From Candidatus Thiodiazotropha sp. (ex Codakia rugifera) (lineage in GTDB: Bacteria > Pseudomonadota > Gammaproteobacteria > Chromatiales > Chromatiaceae), in assembly GCA_025656675.1 (NCBI GenBank), contig JAHXHN010000002.1, positions 661,302 to 725,301 on the forward strand: a DNA stretch of 64,000 nt, read 5' to 3'. The notes under the pieces are model-generated. The model was not told where the DNA came from. It saw only the letters and a program-made list of their open reading frames with translations, and ran no database searches. How positions within the stretch are numbered: position 1 is the first letter of the stretch; the number at the start of each line of letters is the position of its first letter. Below, one piece after another: positions 18,760 through 26,968 of this stretch. Position numbers and translations under genes: made by a program.

Positions 18760-21207
18760 GTGAACAGGTTCACTGCAAAGCTGCATAAAATTGACGGTAT
18801 TATTTTTTCGTCACCGAAGGTGACTCTTGCATTGATAGTGGCTGTTACACTATTTTTCGCTTATCAGATCCCTGGTGTACGCATGGCCTCGGATTTTGCC
18901 GATCTGCTTCCCCAGCAGCATCCCTATATCCAGCTTCACAATGAGATCCGTGATACCTTTGGCGGTGCCAATAACGTCATTGTTGCTGTTGAGGTCATCG
19001 AAGGAACCATCTTCACCAATGAGACACTGCAACGTATTCACCGTATAACCCAAGCGGTCGATTCACTTTACGGCATCAACCATAATCTGGTTACCAGTCT
19101 TACCCATCGCAATACCCGAAAGGTCTGGTTGAATGAGGAGGGCACGGTCAAGTCAGCCCCCCACTTCGATCCATCCATAGAAAAGTACACTGAAGATGAT
19201 CTTCAAAAAATGCAGACCGATGTGATCGCCAATCGGCGTGTTTTCGGTTTGCTGGTTTCTCCTGATCTAAAGTCTGCGTTGATTCGGGGTACGCTTAATG
19301 AGGGGGAACTCGATTACGAAAAGGTCTTCAATCAACTCCAGGAGATACGCGAGAAAGAGGCAGCTTCCGGCATAAAAATACATGCTACCGGCAATCCTGT
19401 CCTGGTTGGATGGGTGTCAAGCTATGCAGACCAGGTGGTACAGATTTTTCTCTATACCATTCTGATCATGTTGCTGTTGTTGATCCTCTATTTCCGCAAA
19501 CTCTACGGCATTCTTTTGCCCACTTTGGGAATAGTACTGACCAGTATCTGGGGACTGGGTATTCTTTCTTTACTGGGTCATAATCTGGATCCCCTGATGT
19601 TGGTGGTGCCGTTTTTGATATCTGCGCGGGCGATGTCTCACGGTATTCAATTGGTGGAGCGCTACTATCACGATCTGCAGGAGATGCGAGACAGTAAAGC
19701 CGCTGCCCGCAGTGCCTTCGAAAACCTGTTTCGCCCAGGTTCCCTGGGGGTGATCTCCGATGCCATCGGGTTACTGCTGATCTCCTTGGGATCGGTGCCG
19801 ATTAACGATAAGCTGGCTGTCTACGCTTCGCTTTGGGCGCTGTCGGTGGTGGTTACGGTACTGATTATGGTTCCGGTTCTATTGGAGCTGTTGCCCGCAC
19901 CGCGCAAAACGGAGATTTCACACAATCTCATGCGGCGTATTTTACCCAAGGCCGCCGGCACGGTGACCAGTCCCGGAGGCGTCACGACCATATTGATCGG
20001 TGCCTTGATTCTGTATGGCGTTGGTGGTTATTTCGCCTCATGGGTTCAGATCGGTGAGGCTGAACCTGGTTCGCCGTTGCTCTATCTCGATCACGACTAC
20101 AATCTTTCATCCAAGGCCGTCAACGAAGCCTTTCCCGGCTCGGAAGAGCTCTATATCATCGCCCACACTGAAGACAAGGGGGGCATCAAACGTCCGGAAG
20201 TGGTCAAGGCGCTGGCTGACTTCGAGGCCCATATGTTGACAGACCCCGATCTGGGTGCTGCCAAGGGTTTGCCCGACCTGGTCATGGCGGTCAATCGCAT
20301 TACCCACTATGACGACCCTCGTTGGCTGGTAGTCCCGGAAGACTCCCGGGTGACGGGAGGATTGATGTTCTTGTATATGATGTCCAGCCCCATTCCCGGT
20401 GCATTGCTGGAATTCGCCGATACCGATGAGCAAAGTGCCAACCTGGTTTTCTACTACAAGGACCACCAGGGGACGACCATCCGGCGGGCCATACATATGG
20501 CCAAACAGTGGGTGAACTCCCCTGCCGCTCAGGTAGAGGGGTTAACCATAAAACTGGCGGGTGGATTGATCGGTGTGACGGCTGCAATTAACGAAGCGGC
20601 TTACGAAACCAACCTGATGGTAATACCGCTGGTATTGGCCTTGATCTTCGCTTCAGTGACGTTCTTCTATTGGTCACTCCATGCGGGTTGGTTGATGATG
20701 TTGGCGATGTCTTTTGCCACCACACTGACCTATGCCTACATGGGGCTGACCGGCATAGGAATCAATGTCAATACCGTGCCGATCATCGCCGTGGGTATTG
20801 GCGTGGGGATCGATTATTCCATCTACATCATGGACCGAATCCGTGCAGAGTATGAGCGGCTTGGCGATCTCAGAGCGGCGGTCAAGCATGCTATCAGCAC
20901 GACGGGCGTGGCGATCGGTTTCACCGCAATGACTTTGATAGGCGGTGTGGTGATGTGGGTGTTTATCTCCGATTTACGTTTTCAGGCGGATGCCGCCCTA
21001 TTGTTGATTGTGATGTTGATCCTGAATGCAGTAGCCGCCATGAATCTGGTACCGGCGTGGATTCTGAAATTCAAGCCAACGTTCATCATACAAGCCGCTG
21101 ATGAAATGAGCGGTAGCAGCGAAAGTAAGCGGACAGTCGAAAGTCCGGGTGAGATTGGGGCCGACCAACTCGATAATCCAAGAAAGATCGCGGGGGAGAG
21201 AAGATGA
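18760..21207 (+). CDS. RND-superfamily (MMPL-type) inner-membrane transporter (cassette 2)
   Basis: 815 residues from a GTG start with a GGAGA ribosome site upstream. It has the same 12-helix, two-loop layout as the pump at 3.9 kb. Near-identical core segments include the DLLPQQHPYIQ-type start of loop 1, LISARAMSHGIQL, and GVGIDYSIYIMDRIRAEYERLGD. A cytoplasmic tail of about 40 polar residues after the last helix is absent from paralogue 1. It overlaps the DUF1302 gene by ATGA. Proton-driven export or import of a hydrophobic compound is the family role; the substrate is unknown. Confidence 0.92.
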   Translation: MNRFTAKLHKIDGIIFSSPKVTLALIVAVTLFFAYQIPGVRMASDFADLLPQQHPYIQLHNEIRDTFGGANNVIVAVEVIEGTIFTNETLQRIHRITQAVDSLYGINHNLVTSLTHRNTRKVWLNEEGTVKSAPHFDPSIEKYTEDDLQKMQTDVIANRRVFGLLVSPDLKSALIRGTLNEGELDYEKVFNQLQEIREKEAASGIKIHATGNPVLVGWVSSYADQVVQIFLYTILIMLLLLILYFRKLYGILLPTLGIVLTSIWGLGILSLLGHNLDPLMLVVPFLISARAMSHGIQLVERYYHDLQEMRDSKAAARSAFENLFRPGSLGVISDAIGLLLISLGSVPINDKLAVYASLWALSVVVTVLIMVPVLLELLPAPRKTEISHNLMRRILPKAAGTVTSPGGVTTILIGALILYGVGGYFASWVQIGEAEPGSPLLYLDHDYNLSSKAVNEAFPGSEELYIIAHTEDKGGIKRPEVVKALADFEAHMLTDPDLGAAKGLPDLVMAVNRITHYDDPRWLVVPEDSRVTGGLMFLYMMSSPIPGALLEFADTDEQSANLVFYYKDHQGTTIRRAIHMAKQWVNSPAAQVEGLTIKLAGGLIGVTAAINEAAYETNLMVIPLVLALIFASVTFFYWSLHAGWLMMLAMSFATTLTYAYMGLTGIGINVNTVPIIAVGIGVGIDYSIYIMDRIRAEYERLGDLRAAVKHAISTTGVAIGFTAMTLIGGVVMWVFISDLRFQADAALLLIVMLILNAVAAMNLVPAWILKFKPTFIIQAADEMSGSSESKRTVESPGEIGADQLDNPRKIAGERR

Positions 21208-23207
21208 ATAAGCAAAAAATCCGAGGCAGCATTCATGCTGTCACACCATGGGTCGCTTTTTGCCTGGTGGCTGCTTTGCCTCAGCAGGTATTGGCCTGGC
21301 AATCCAAGGATGGTTCACTGGAGGTCCGTGGCTTTGTTGAAAATGCCACCTATGTCCGGGATGAGGTCGGTCTGACCAAGCAGCGATTGACCGGACAGGT
21401 TGAATTCGCCAAGGATATGGGGCAGCGGGGTATATTCTCGGAGTTTTCCGTGAACGGCACCTTTCGTGGCAGTTACGACGGTGTCTATGACCTGAAAGAT
21501 AAGGATTTTGGCGATAAGGCAGGGGGCGCCGTCTCATTTCCCGCACCTGGCAACACCCCGTTCTTTGCCTCCCTTCCCGGTTCACCGGGGTTTCCGGTAA
21601 CCGCATCACCTGTCTACGGGGGCACCTTTGGCCCATTGGGACTGGGAGATGGAGCCATTCCATTGCCCGGTGCGAATCCAGGGGCCGGTGGAACCGCAAT
21701 CGCCGGACCGGACAATCCAAACGAAGGGCTGGTACTGGCTGCCGAAGATGTCTATGACTACGATGATGGTGGTGTCATGCTGGCAACGCCGGTACGGCCC
21801 TGCGATAAGGATGATCGGGGCTGTGAAGAGGGGATAGGCGACAAAGATCTGGATGAGTTGAGATTTGCCGAGTTCAACGACCGTGCGGATTTCCTGCGTG
21901 AACTCTACGTGGCTGGGACTGTTCCCATGGAGAACAATGAGGAACTGACCTTTACTTTCGGTCGTCAGCAAGTCGTCTGGGGACGGACTGATCTGTTTCG
22001 GGTGTTGGATGTCATCAACCCAGTCGATTTTTCACGCAACAATATCTATGACGAATTGGAAGACAGCCGGATTCCGATGGGTATATTGACCGTGGAACAT
22101 CGCAAAGGCGCGACTGACTTCTTTGAAGATCTCAATTTTCAGGTGGTCTGGAAATGGGAAAAGTTTCGCCCGCATAATCTTGGGCAAGGTGGCCAGCCCT
22201 ATCGAATTCTCGGCATAGGCAATGCACTGCGCGCCCTGAAAAACTGTTGGGATAACGGATGTACGGTAGGTAATTTTCCAGCGCCAGGGGTAACGGTGGA
22301 TTTTCCCACCCATACCATCGGTATACGTGATGTTAATCTGCCGGACTGGGATGCAGGGGAGATCGGTCTGCGCATGGAAGGTGTTTTAAAAGGTGTTGGT
22401 TTTTCACTCAACGCCTTGCGCTATCGTTCTCAACTGCCATCATTGCGTGGCGGTGTTACGTCAGACAATCCGTTTACGCCACCTGTTGAAAACCAGGTGT
22501 GGCCTTATAGCCTGGCCTTTGACGTCGAATATCCCTGGATCACTTTGCTGGGCGGTTCCCTGGACATCTATTCAGAACCGATGAAGTCAGCGATTCGGAT
22601 TGAGGCTGCCTATACCCAGGGCGAAGAGTTTCCGGATACATTGAGTTCGCGACTGTTTTCTGAGTCGGACGTTTTACGCTGGGTGGTTGGTATCGACAGG
22701 CCTACATTTATTCCATTCCTGAACGATCGACGCGCGTTTCTTATCTCGGCGCAGCTGTTTGGACAACACCTGCTCGATCACCGCACCGCCAGGACCAACA
22801 ACCTTGGTATTCCGACGACCGAGGAAGTCGGGTTCGTGGACTGGGAAAACAATTATATAGCCACACTGCTGATTCAAGGCAACTACCTGAACGATCGCTT
22901 GACCCCCCAGCTGCTGACGGCTTGGGATTTCGAGGCGAAAAGTGGTGTGGTCGGTCCATCTCTCACGTATAAGCCGAGCAATAATTGGGTGATCACCGCC
23001 GGCTTCAACATCAAATTTGGCGATGGCGCCATCGCTGCAGATGACAACCGGTCGGCAGTGCCGTATTCGCCGTTCCCGTTCCCTGCGCCTCAGATGAGTA
23101 GCACCGGCCTTAGCGGTTTCGAGCCACTGGGTCGTTTTCGCTCCGGTCCGATAGGCAGTGCGATAAACGAGGATGAGTTCCAATTAACCGTCCGGTATCA
23201 GTTCTAA
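21204..23207 (+). CDS. DUF1302 family outer-membrane beta-barrel protein, enlarged (cassette 2)
   Basis: 667 residues with a signal peptide ending near residue 32 (QVLA) and a C-terminal RYQF signature of outer-membrane barrels. It shares the FGRQQVVWGRTDLFRVLDVINP region with the 509-residue paralogue. It is about 160 residues longer, largely because of a glycine/proline-rich, acidic insertion between about 105 and 225 that also contains two cysteines (PCDKDDRGC). The insertion may form a long extracellular or periplasmic loop. It is translationally coupled to the pump gene through a four-base overlap. Confidence 0.88.
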   Translation: MNKQKIRGSIHAVTPWVAFCLVAALPQQVLAWQSKDGSLEVRGFVENATYVRDEVGLTKQRLTGQVEFAKDMGQRGIFSEFSVNGTFRGSYDGVYDLKDKDFGDKAGGAVSFPAPGNTPFFASLPGSPGFPVTASPVYGGTFGPLGLGDGAIPLPGANPGAGGTAIAGPDNPNEGLVLAAEDVYDYDDGGVMLATPVRPCDKDDRGCEEGIGDKDLDELRFAEFNDRADFLRELYVAGTVPMENNEELTFTFGRQQVVWGRTDLFRVLDVINPVDFSRNNIYDELEDSRIPMGILTVEHRKGATDFFEDLNFQVVWKWEKFRPHNLGQGGQPYRILGIGNALRALKNCWDNGCTVGNFPAPGVTVDFPTHTIGIRDVNLPDWDAGEIGLRMEGVLKGVGFSLNALRYRSQLPSLRGGVTSDNPFTPPVENQVWPYSLAFDVEYPWITLLGGSLDIYSEPMKSAIRIEAAYTQGEEFPDTLSSRLFSESDVLRWVVGIDRPTFIPFLNDRRAFLISAQLFGQHLLDHRTARTNNLGIPTTEEVGFVDWENNYIATLLIQGNYLNDRLTPQLLTAWDFEAKSGVVGPSLTYKPSNNWVITAGFNIKFGDGAIAADDNRSAVPYSPFPFPAPQMSSTGLSGFEPLGRFRSGPIGSAINEDEFQLTVRYQF

Positions 23208-23234
23208 TTTTATGTCCGAAGAAGGAGTGTGCAG

Positions 23235-24545
23235 ATGAAAACCCTTTTTACCGCCCTCATGGTTTCATCGGTGCTGATGAGTAGCACCGTATTTGGAGCC
23301 ATGGACGATGCTGTAATTGAACAATCCTTTTACCCCTATAAAAACGGTCTGCCGACAGCTGACGGTTATGACCCGGGTGTTGAGATCACCCAGCAGAATG
23401 TCGATAGCTATAAGGCCATTCTCGATGATTTCATGTACCGCTATATCAAACAGGGCTGGTATACGATAAAAACCTCGCCCACCACATCCTTCGACTTATA
23501 TCCGGGTTATGTGGATGCAACCCGCTCTCATGCAGAAAGTGTCAAGCTAACCCCCGATGGATTGCTTGATGGGTTTGTGGCTGGACGGCCTTTTCCGCAG
23601 GAGCCGGATGCCAATGATCCTGAAGCGGGTCTCAAACTGGTGTGGAATTTTCAACGGGGTTTCAATGCCGGAGACAGTGAAACCATCAAGCCGTTTTGGT
23701 GGACCTTCCGTAACATGAATAATGACAAAGTCGAACGTGTAATCAAGTTTGACTGGCATTTTCTCAACTGGAAGCACCGCTCTCAGTTCGATCCTAAACC
23801 CGATATTCTGCCAAATCCGGGTCAAATATTCCGATCGATTTACGGTAAGGTGCTTGAGCCCTTCGATCTCGCCAACACTCAGTTGCTTATCCATCGCTAC
23901 GAGAACGATTTGAAACGTGACGACGCTTGGCTCTATCTAGGCTTTCAACGTCGGGTCCGTCGTCTGGCCACCGGGCAGATCACCGATGCCTTCCTGGGTA
24001 CCGATGCCATGATCGAGGACTTCGAAGGGTACAACGGACGGGTGTCAGACTATCAGTGGAAGTACATTGAGACCAAGAATGTTCTGTTACCTTTTTACAA
24101 TCACAATGAAATGGATCTGTCGAGTGAACCCGCGAATGACCCGGATGGTTTTCAATTTGTAAAAGTTACCGGTAAAGGCGGCTGTTTCCCGGATGTCACC
24201 TGGCAACTTCGCAAGGCCTATGTGGTGGAGGGGCGTCCCAAGGATTCAAATCATCCCCTCAGCAAACGGACGATATACCTCGATGTGCAGACAGGCATCA
24301 TGTCGGTACTGCTGTCCTATGACAAGAAGGGTGATCCCTGGAAGTACTTTCCAATTGGAAAAACCCACTCCGAGAATCATATTGACCGCAACAAAGGGAC
24401 CGGCGTGGCCATCGATGACTTTGCCGTGTTTCTCGATGAACAAGCGATGCACTGCACCACACTGCAATTCAAGAGTGTGATCAATCCTGAAGAAAATTCG
24501 GCTAAAATTTTCAGTGTGCAAAATTTGCGTAAACAGGGTCGCTAA
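23235..24545 (+). CDS. DUF1329 family periplasmic protein (cassette 2)
   Basis: 436 residues from the ATG at 23235. The GAAGGAG ribosome site at 23221-23227 is correctly spaced for this codon and too close to the in-frame GTG at 23229. A signal peptide ends near TVFGA (about residue 21). The family core is present, including RRVRRLATGQ in mid-protein and the KKGDPWKYFPIG segment near residue 368 that aligns with the DFWRIWR segment of paralogue 1. It is the last gene of cassette 2 and is followed by a strong terminator. Confidence 0.9.
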   Translation: MKTLFTALMVSSVLMSSTVFGAMDDAVIEQSFYPYKNGLPTADGYDPGVEITQQNVDSYKAILDDFMYRYIKQGWYTIKTSPTTSFDLYPGYVDATRSHAESVKLTPDGLLDGFVAGRPFPQEPDANDPEAGLKLVWNFQRGFNAGDSETIKPFWWTFRNMNNDKVERVIKFDWHFLNWKHRSQFDPKPDILPNPGQIFRSIYGKVLEPFDLANTQLLIHRYENDLKRDDAWLYLGFQRRVRRLATGQITDAFLGTDAMIEDFEGYNGRVSDYQWKYIETKNVLLPFYNHNEMDLSSEPANDPDGFQFVKVTGKGGCFPDVTWQLRKAYVVEGRPKDSNHPLSKRTIYLDVQTGIMSVLLSYDKKGDPWKYFPIGKTHSENHIDRNKGTGVAIDDFAVFLDEQAMHCTTLQFKSVINPEENSAKIFSVQNLRKQGR

Positions 24546-24558
24546 AGTCTCAGCTCGT

Positions 24559-24602
24559 CACACCGCCCGGCTGACAAGTACAGCCTGGCGGTGTGGGTTT
24601 TT
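24559..24602 (+). terminator. Strong intrinsic terminator after cassette 2
   Basis: A 9-bp outer stem (CACACCGCC/GGCGGTGTG) and a 5-bp inner stem (GGCTG/CAGCC) are separated by a single C/T mismatch, close on a 7-base loop, and are followed by a run of five T. It starts 14 bases after the DUF1329 stop and should end the cassette 2 transcript. Confidence 0.88.
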
Positions 24603-24709
24603 ACAGGTCGGAAGAGAGCATGGGTTTTCATTAACCTGAGAGTAGTATGGCCATCTTCAGTCGATCCTTGTGATACGAACCAAGATTTCGACGAGTCAAT
24701 GGTGGAGCT

Positions 24710-25975
24710 ATGAGTAAAGAGAATAGTGCTATTGCAGGTTGGAGAAGGCCGGCCTTCTGGTTGGCCATGTTCCTGGCTCAGGCAGGTGCATTTATCCTGT
24801 TCAAGGATTTGGCCGATATCAGCCAGTGGCTGATTCAATCTTCCCGCGAATTCACCATGAGTGTTTGGTATAACCGCCATATTTTGGCGGCAGTGTCGGT
24901 AGGTTTGTTAGTGGCTGCGCTGGTCATCAGGGGTAGGCGTCGGACAGTTTGCTCCGTTACGCTGTTGACACTGCTGGTGTTTCTGTTTGCCTTCAATTTT
25001 TACTCCGGAATGATCAATCCAAAGTTGATGTTTCGTGCCCAGCAATTCGAGGCGAAATTTGTACCAGTCAACGAGGCGTCTGACTATCTGAAGAAAAGTC
25101 TGGACAAGGCGCGATTCAGCGAGGATAGGTATGCGTCAGTGGACGATATCGAAGTGCTTGTATTGGAAACCGATAAGGGTGCCTACGCCTATACGGACTA
25201 CTATTTACTCCAGCCTCATGTCGTAAAAGGCGGCAAGGTTGATGGCGAAGAAGTCATCATGACCTATTGCGGTCTGACCAATCTCGGTATTGCTTACAGT
25301 CCTGTTATCGGCGATCAAAAACTCGATCTTACGGTGATGACTCAATTAAAGAACAACCTGGTTTTGTTTGATAAAAACAGTGGGGAAGCGATTCAACAGT
25401 TATGGGGTTCAATGGAGCGAAATCCTGACAAAGGACGCATGAAAGAGTGGCCGACAATCCGCATGCCCTTTGCTTCTTACCGCACACTCTATCCGCAGGG
25501 GAAGGTTTTCGTGAATGAAATACCGGCAATCCGCGAACATCCATTGCTGGCCCTGTGGGACAGGATGGTTAGACATGGCATGATGCATCCCGCAGTGAGT
25601 TGGCAGCATGACAGTCCTGACACACCCACATTTCCCACTATCCAATACAAGGATCAAAGGCTGCCAATGAAGCAGATGATCTATGCGCTGAATGTCGGGG
25701 ATGACTACGTGGTCTACACGAAGGAGTTTCTCAGTCAGGTTGAAGGTCCGCTGAATGTGGAAATTGGCAACAGGATGGTTGTGGTCGATTACAATACTGA
25801 GTTCGATGCGGTCACTGCCTTTTTCAACGATACCAAAAATCCGGTGCGTCAGGTGGATGTCTTCGGCAGAACGGCATCCGGTTTGAATTTGGAACGGGTC
25901 AATACTTTAAAAAGCAATCTTTTCTGGTTTATCTTCGCAGAGTTTTACCCACATACGGATGTCAACCGGGTCTAA
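24710..25975 (+). CDS. DUF3179 domain membrane protein
   Basis: 421 residues with a TGGTGGAG ribosome site. Three hydrophobic segments lie in the first 115 residues (about 14-32, 55-70, 78-98). The rest is a DUF3179 domain with its TYC signature (MTYCGLTNLGIAY), the NLVLFDKNSG segment and the Q-x-x-G motif (QQLWG). DUF3179 has no assigned reaction. The usual CPLC-like pair is reduced to one cysteine here. The gene forms a pair with the methyltransferase 14 bases downstream and sits just after the terminator of cassette 2, so it may belong to the same physiological region but a separate transcript. Confidence 0.82.
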   Translation: MSKENSAIAGWRRPAFWLAMFLAQAGAFILFKDLADISQWLIQSSREFTMSVWYNRHILAAVSVGLLVAALVIRGRRRTVCSVTLLTLLVFLFAFNFYSGMINPKLMFRAQQFEAKFVPVNEASDYLKKSLDKARFSEDRYASVDDIEVLVLETDKGAYAYTDYYLLQPHVVKGGKVDGEEVIMTYCGLTNLGIAYSPVIGDQKLDLTVMTQLKNNLVLFDKNSGEAIQQLWGSMERNPDKGRMKEWPTIRMPFASYRTLYPQGKVFVNEIPAIREHPLLALWDRMVRHGMMHPAVSWQHDSPDTPTFPTIQYKDQRLPMKQMIYALNVGDDYVVYTKEFLSQVEGPLNVEIGNRMVVVDYNTEFDAVTAFFNDTKNPVRQVDVFGRTASGLNLERVNTLKSNLFWFIFAEFYPHTDVNRV

Positions 25976-25989
25976 AGGAGGCGGGTCAT

Positions 25990-26637
25990 ATGCAATGCCA
26001 GTGCAAGACTCCGGAAAGTAATCCACTCAGGGGACGTTTCAACTCCTGGTTGTTGGAAAAATTTGAAGATGCTTTTCATGAAGAAGTCGGTGAACGCAAG
26101 GCACAGTTGTTTGCCAATCTGAAAGGGTCGGTTGTCGAAGTGGGCCCGGGCAATGGTGTGAATTTCCGTTATTACCCGAAGGATCTTTCGGTCAAAGCCA
26201 TCGAACCCAATCCGTATATGCATGAGCGTCTCAAAGAGTCTGCGCAAACGCATAGCGTGGATATGGAACTGATTTCAACCAGCGCCGAGGTACTGGAGCT
26301 TGATGATGCCAGTATCGATGCTGTGATATGTACATTGGTCATGTGTACGATTCCAAACCCCGAGGTGGCCCTGGCCGAAGTGCATCGTGTACTTAAACCG
26401 GGAGGCCATTTTATTTTTATCGAGCATGTCGCGGCACCAAAAGGATCAGGCTTACGGGTTGCTCAGGATCTATTGCAAAGACCCTGGCGGTGGCTTTTCG
26501 AGGGTTGTCATACGAATCGGGAAACTGCCCGTTTGATTGAGGCCGCAGGATTCGACAAGGTTGAGTACGAGGCTTTTAAATCAAAGATTATGCCTCCACC
26601 GATTCTACCGCAGATTGTAGGTGTGGCGATTAAATAA
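25990..26637 (+). CDS. Class I SAM-dependent methyltransferase
   Basis: 215 residues with an excellent AAAGGAGG ribosome site. The SAM-binding motif I is EVGPGNGVNFRYYP (about residues 48-61), the acidic motif II is IEPNPYM, and the post-motif segment VHRVLKPGGHFIFIEH is typical of Methyltransf_11 proteins. The C-terminal CHTNRETARLIEAAGF segment resembles METTL7/TMT1-type small-molecule methyltransferases. The acceptor is unknown; thiols, phenols or lipids are possible. It forms a two-gene unit with the DUF3179 gene. Confidence 0.85.
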   Translation: MQCQCKTPESNPLRGRFNSWLLEKFEDAFHEEVGERKAQLFANLKGSVVEVGPGNGVNFRYYPKDLSVKAIEPNPYMHERLKESAQTHSVDMELISTSAEVLELDDASIDAVICTLVMCTIPNPEVALAEVHRVLKPGGHFIFIEHVAAPKGSGLRVAQDLLQRPWRWLFEGCHTNRETARLIEAAGFDKVEYEAFKSKIMPPPILPQIVGVAIK

Positions 26638-26968
26638 TTATGCTGTTTTTTACCTGTTCAGCGTGTGTTTGGATTTGCGTTAACAGGCCCAGATAAACAT
26701 AGTTGCAGTTACGACAGGGTCGATGCATAAACTGCATAGCGTCATTTTATGCAGAATCCATAATTTGAATAACGCGCTTCTTTATCAGGGAATCGAGAAC
26801 AGCAACAGAAGGACAATGCTTGACTGATTCAGGTGGCCTGGTTTGCAGGGCTGCAGTTTTTTAACTCCTCCTCTTTTTCCTCCGACCCGGGGGAGTTTTT
26901 TTTACTGGAATAAAGATGATCGATATCTTCTTTCTGTTTCCTGCTGATCCGGATAGTGGGTGTGAGTA
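26638..26968. other. Intergenic region with terminator
   Basis: 331 bases without a supported gene. Apart from the terminator at 26863-26903 nothing structured was recognised. The GTG-started MoeA-like/MocA gene begins directly after it without a clear ribosome site. Confidence 0.5.
26863..26903 (+). terminator. Probable intrinsic terminator
   Basis: AACTCCTCC (26863-26871) pairs with GGGGGAGTT (26889-26897), with one G-T wobble, across a 17-base pyrimidine-rich loop, followed by eight T in total. It lies 225 bases after the methyltransferase stop and before the MoeA-like/MocA gene, so it probably ends the DUF3179-methyltransferase transcript. Confidence 0.6.
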
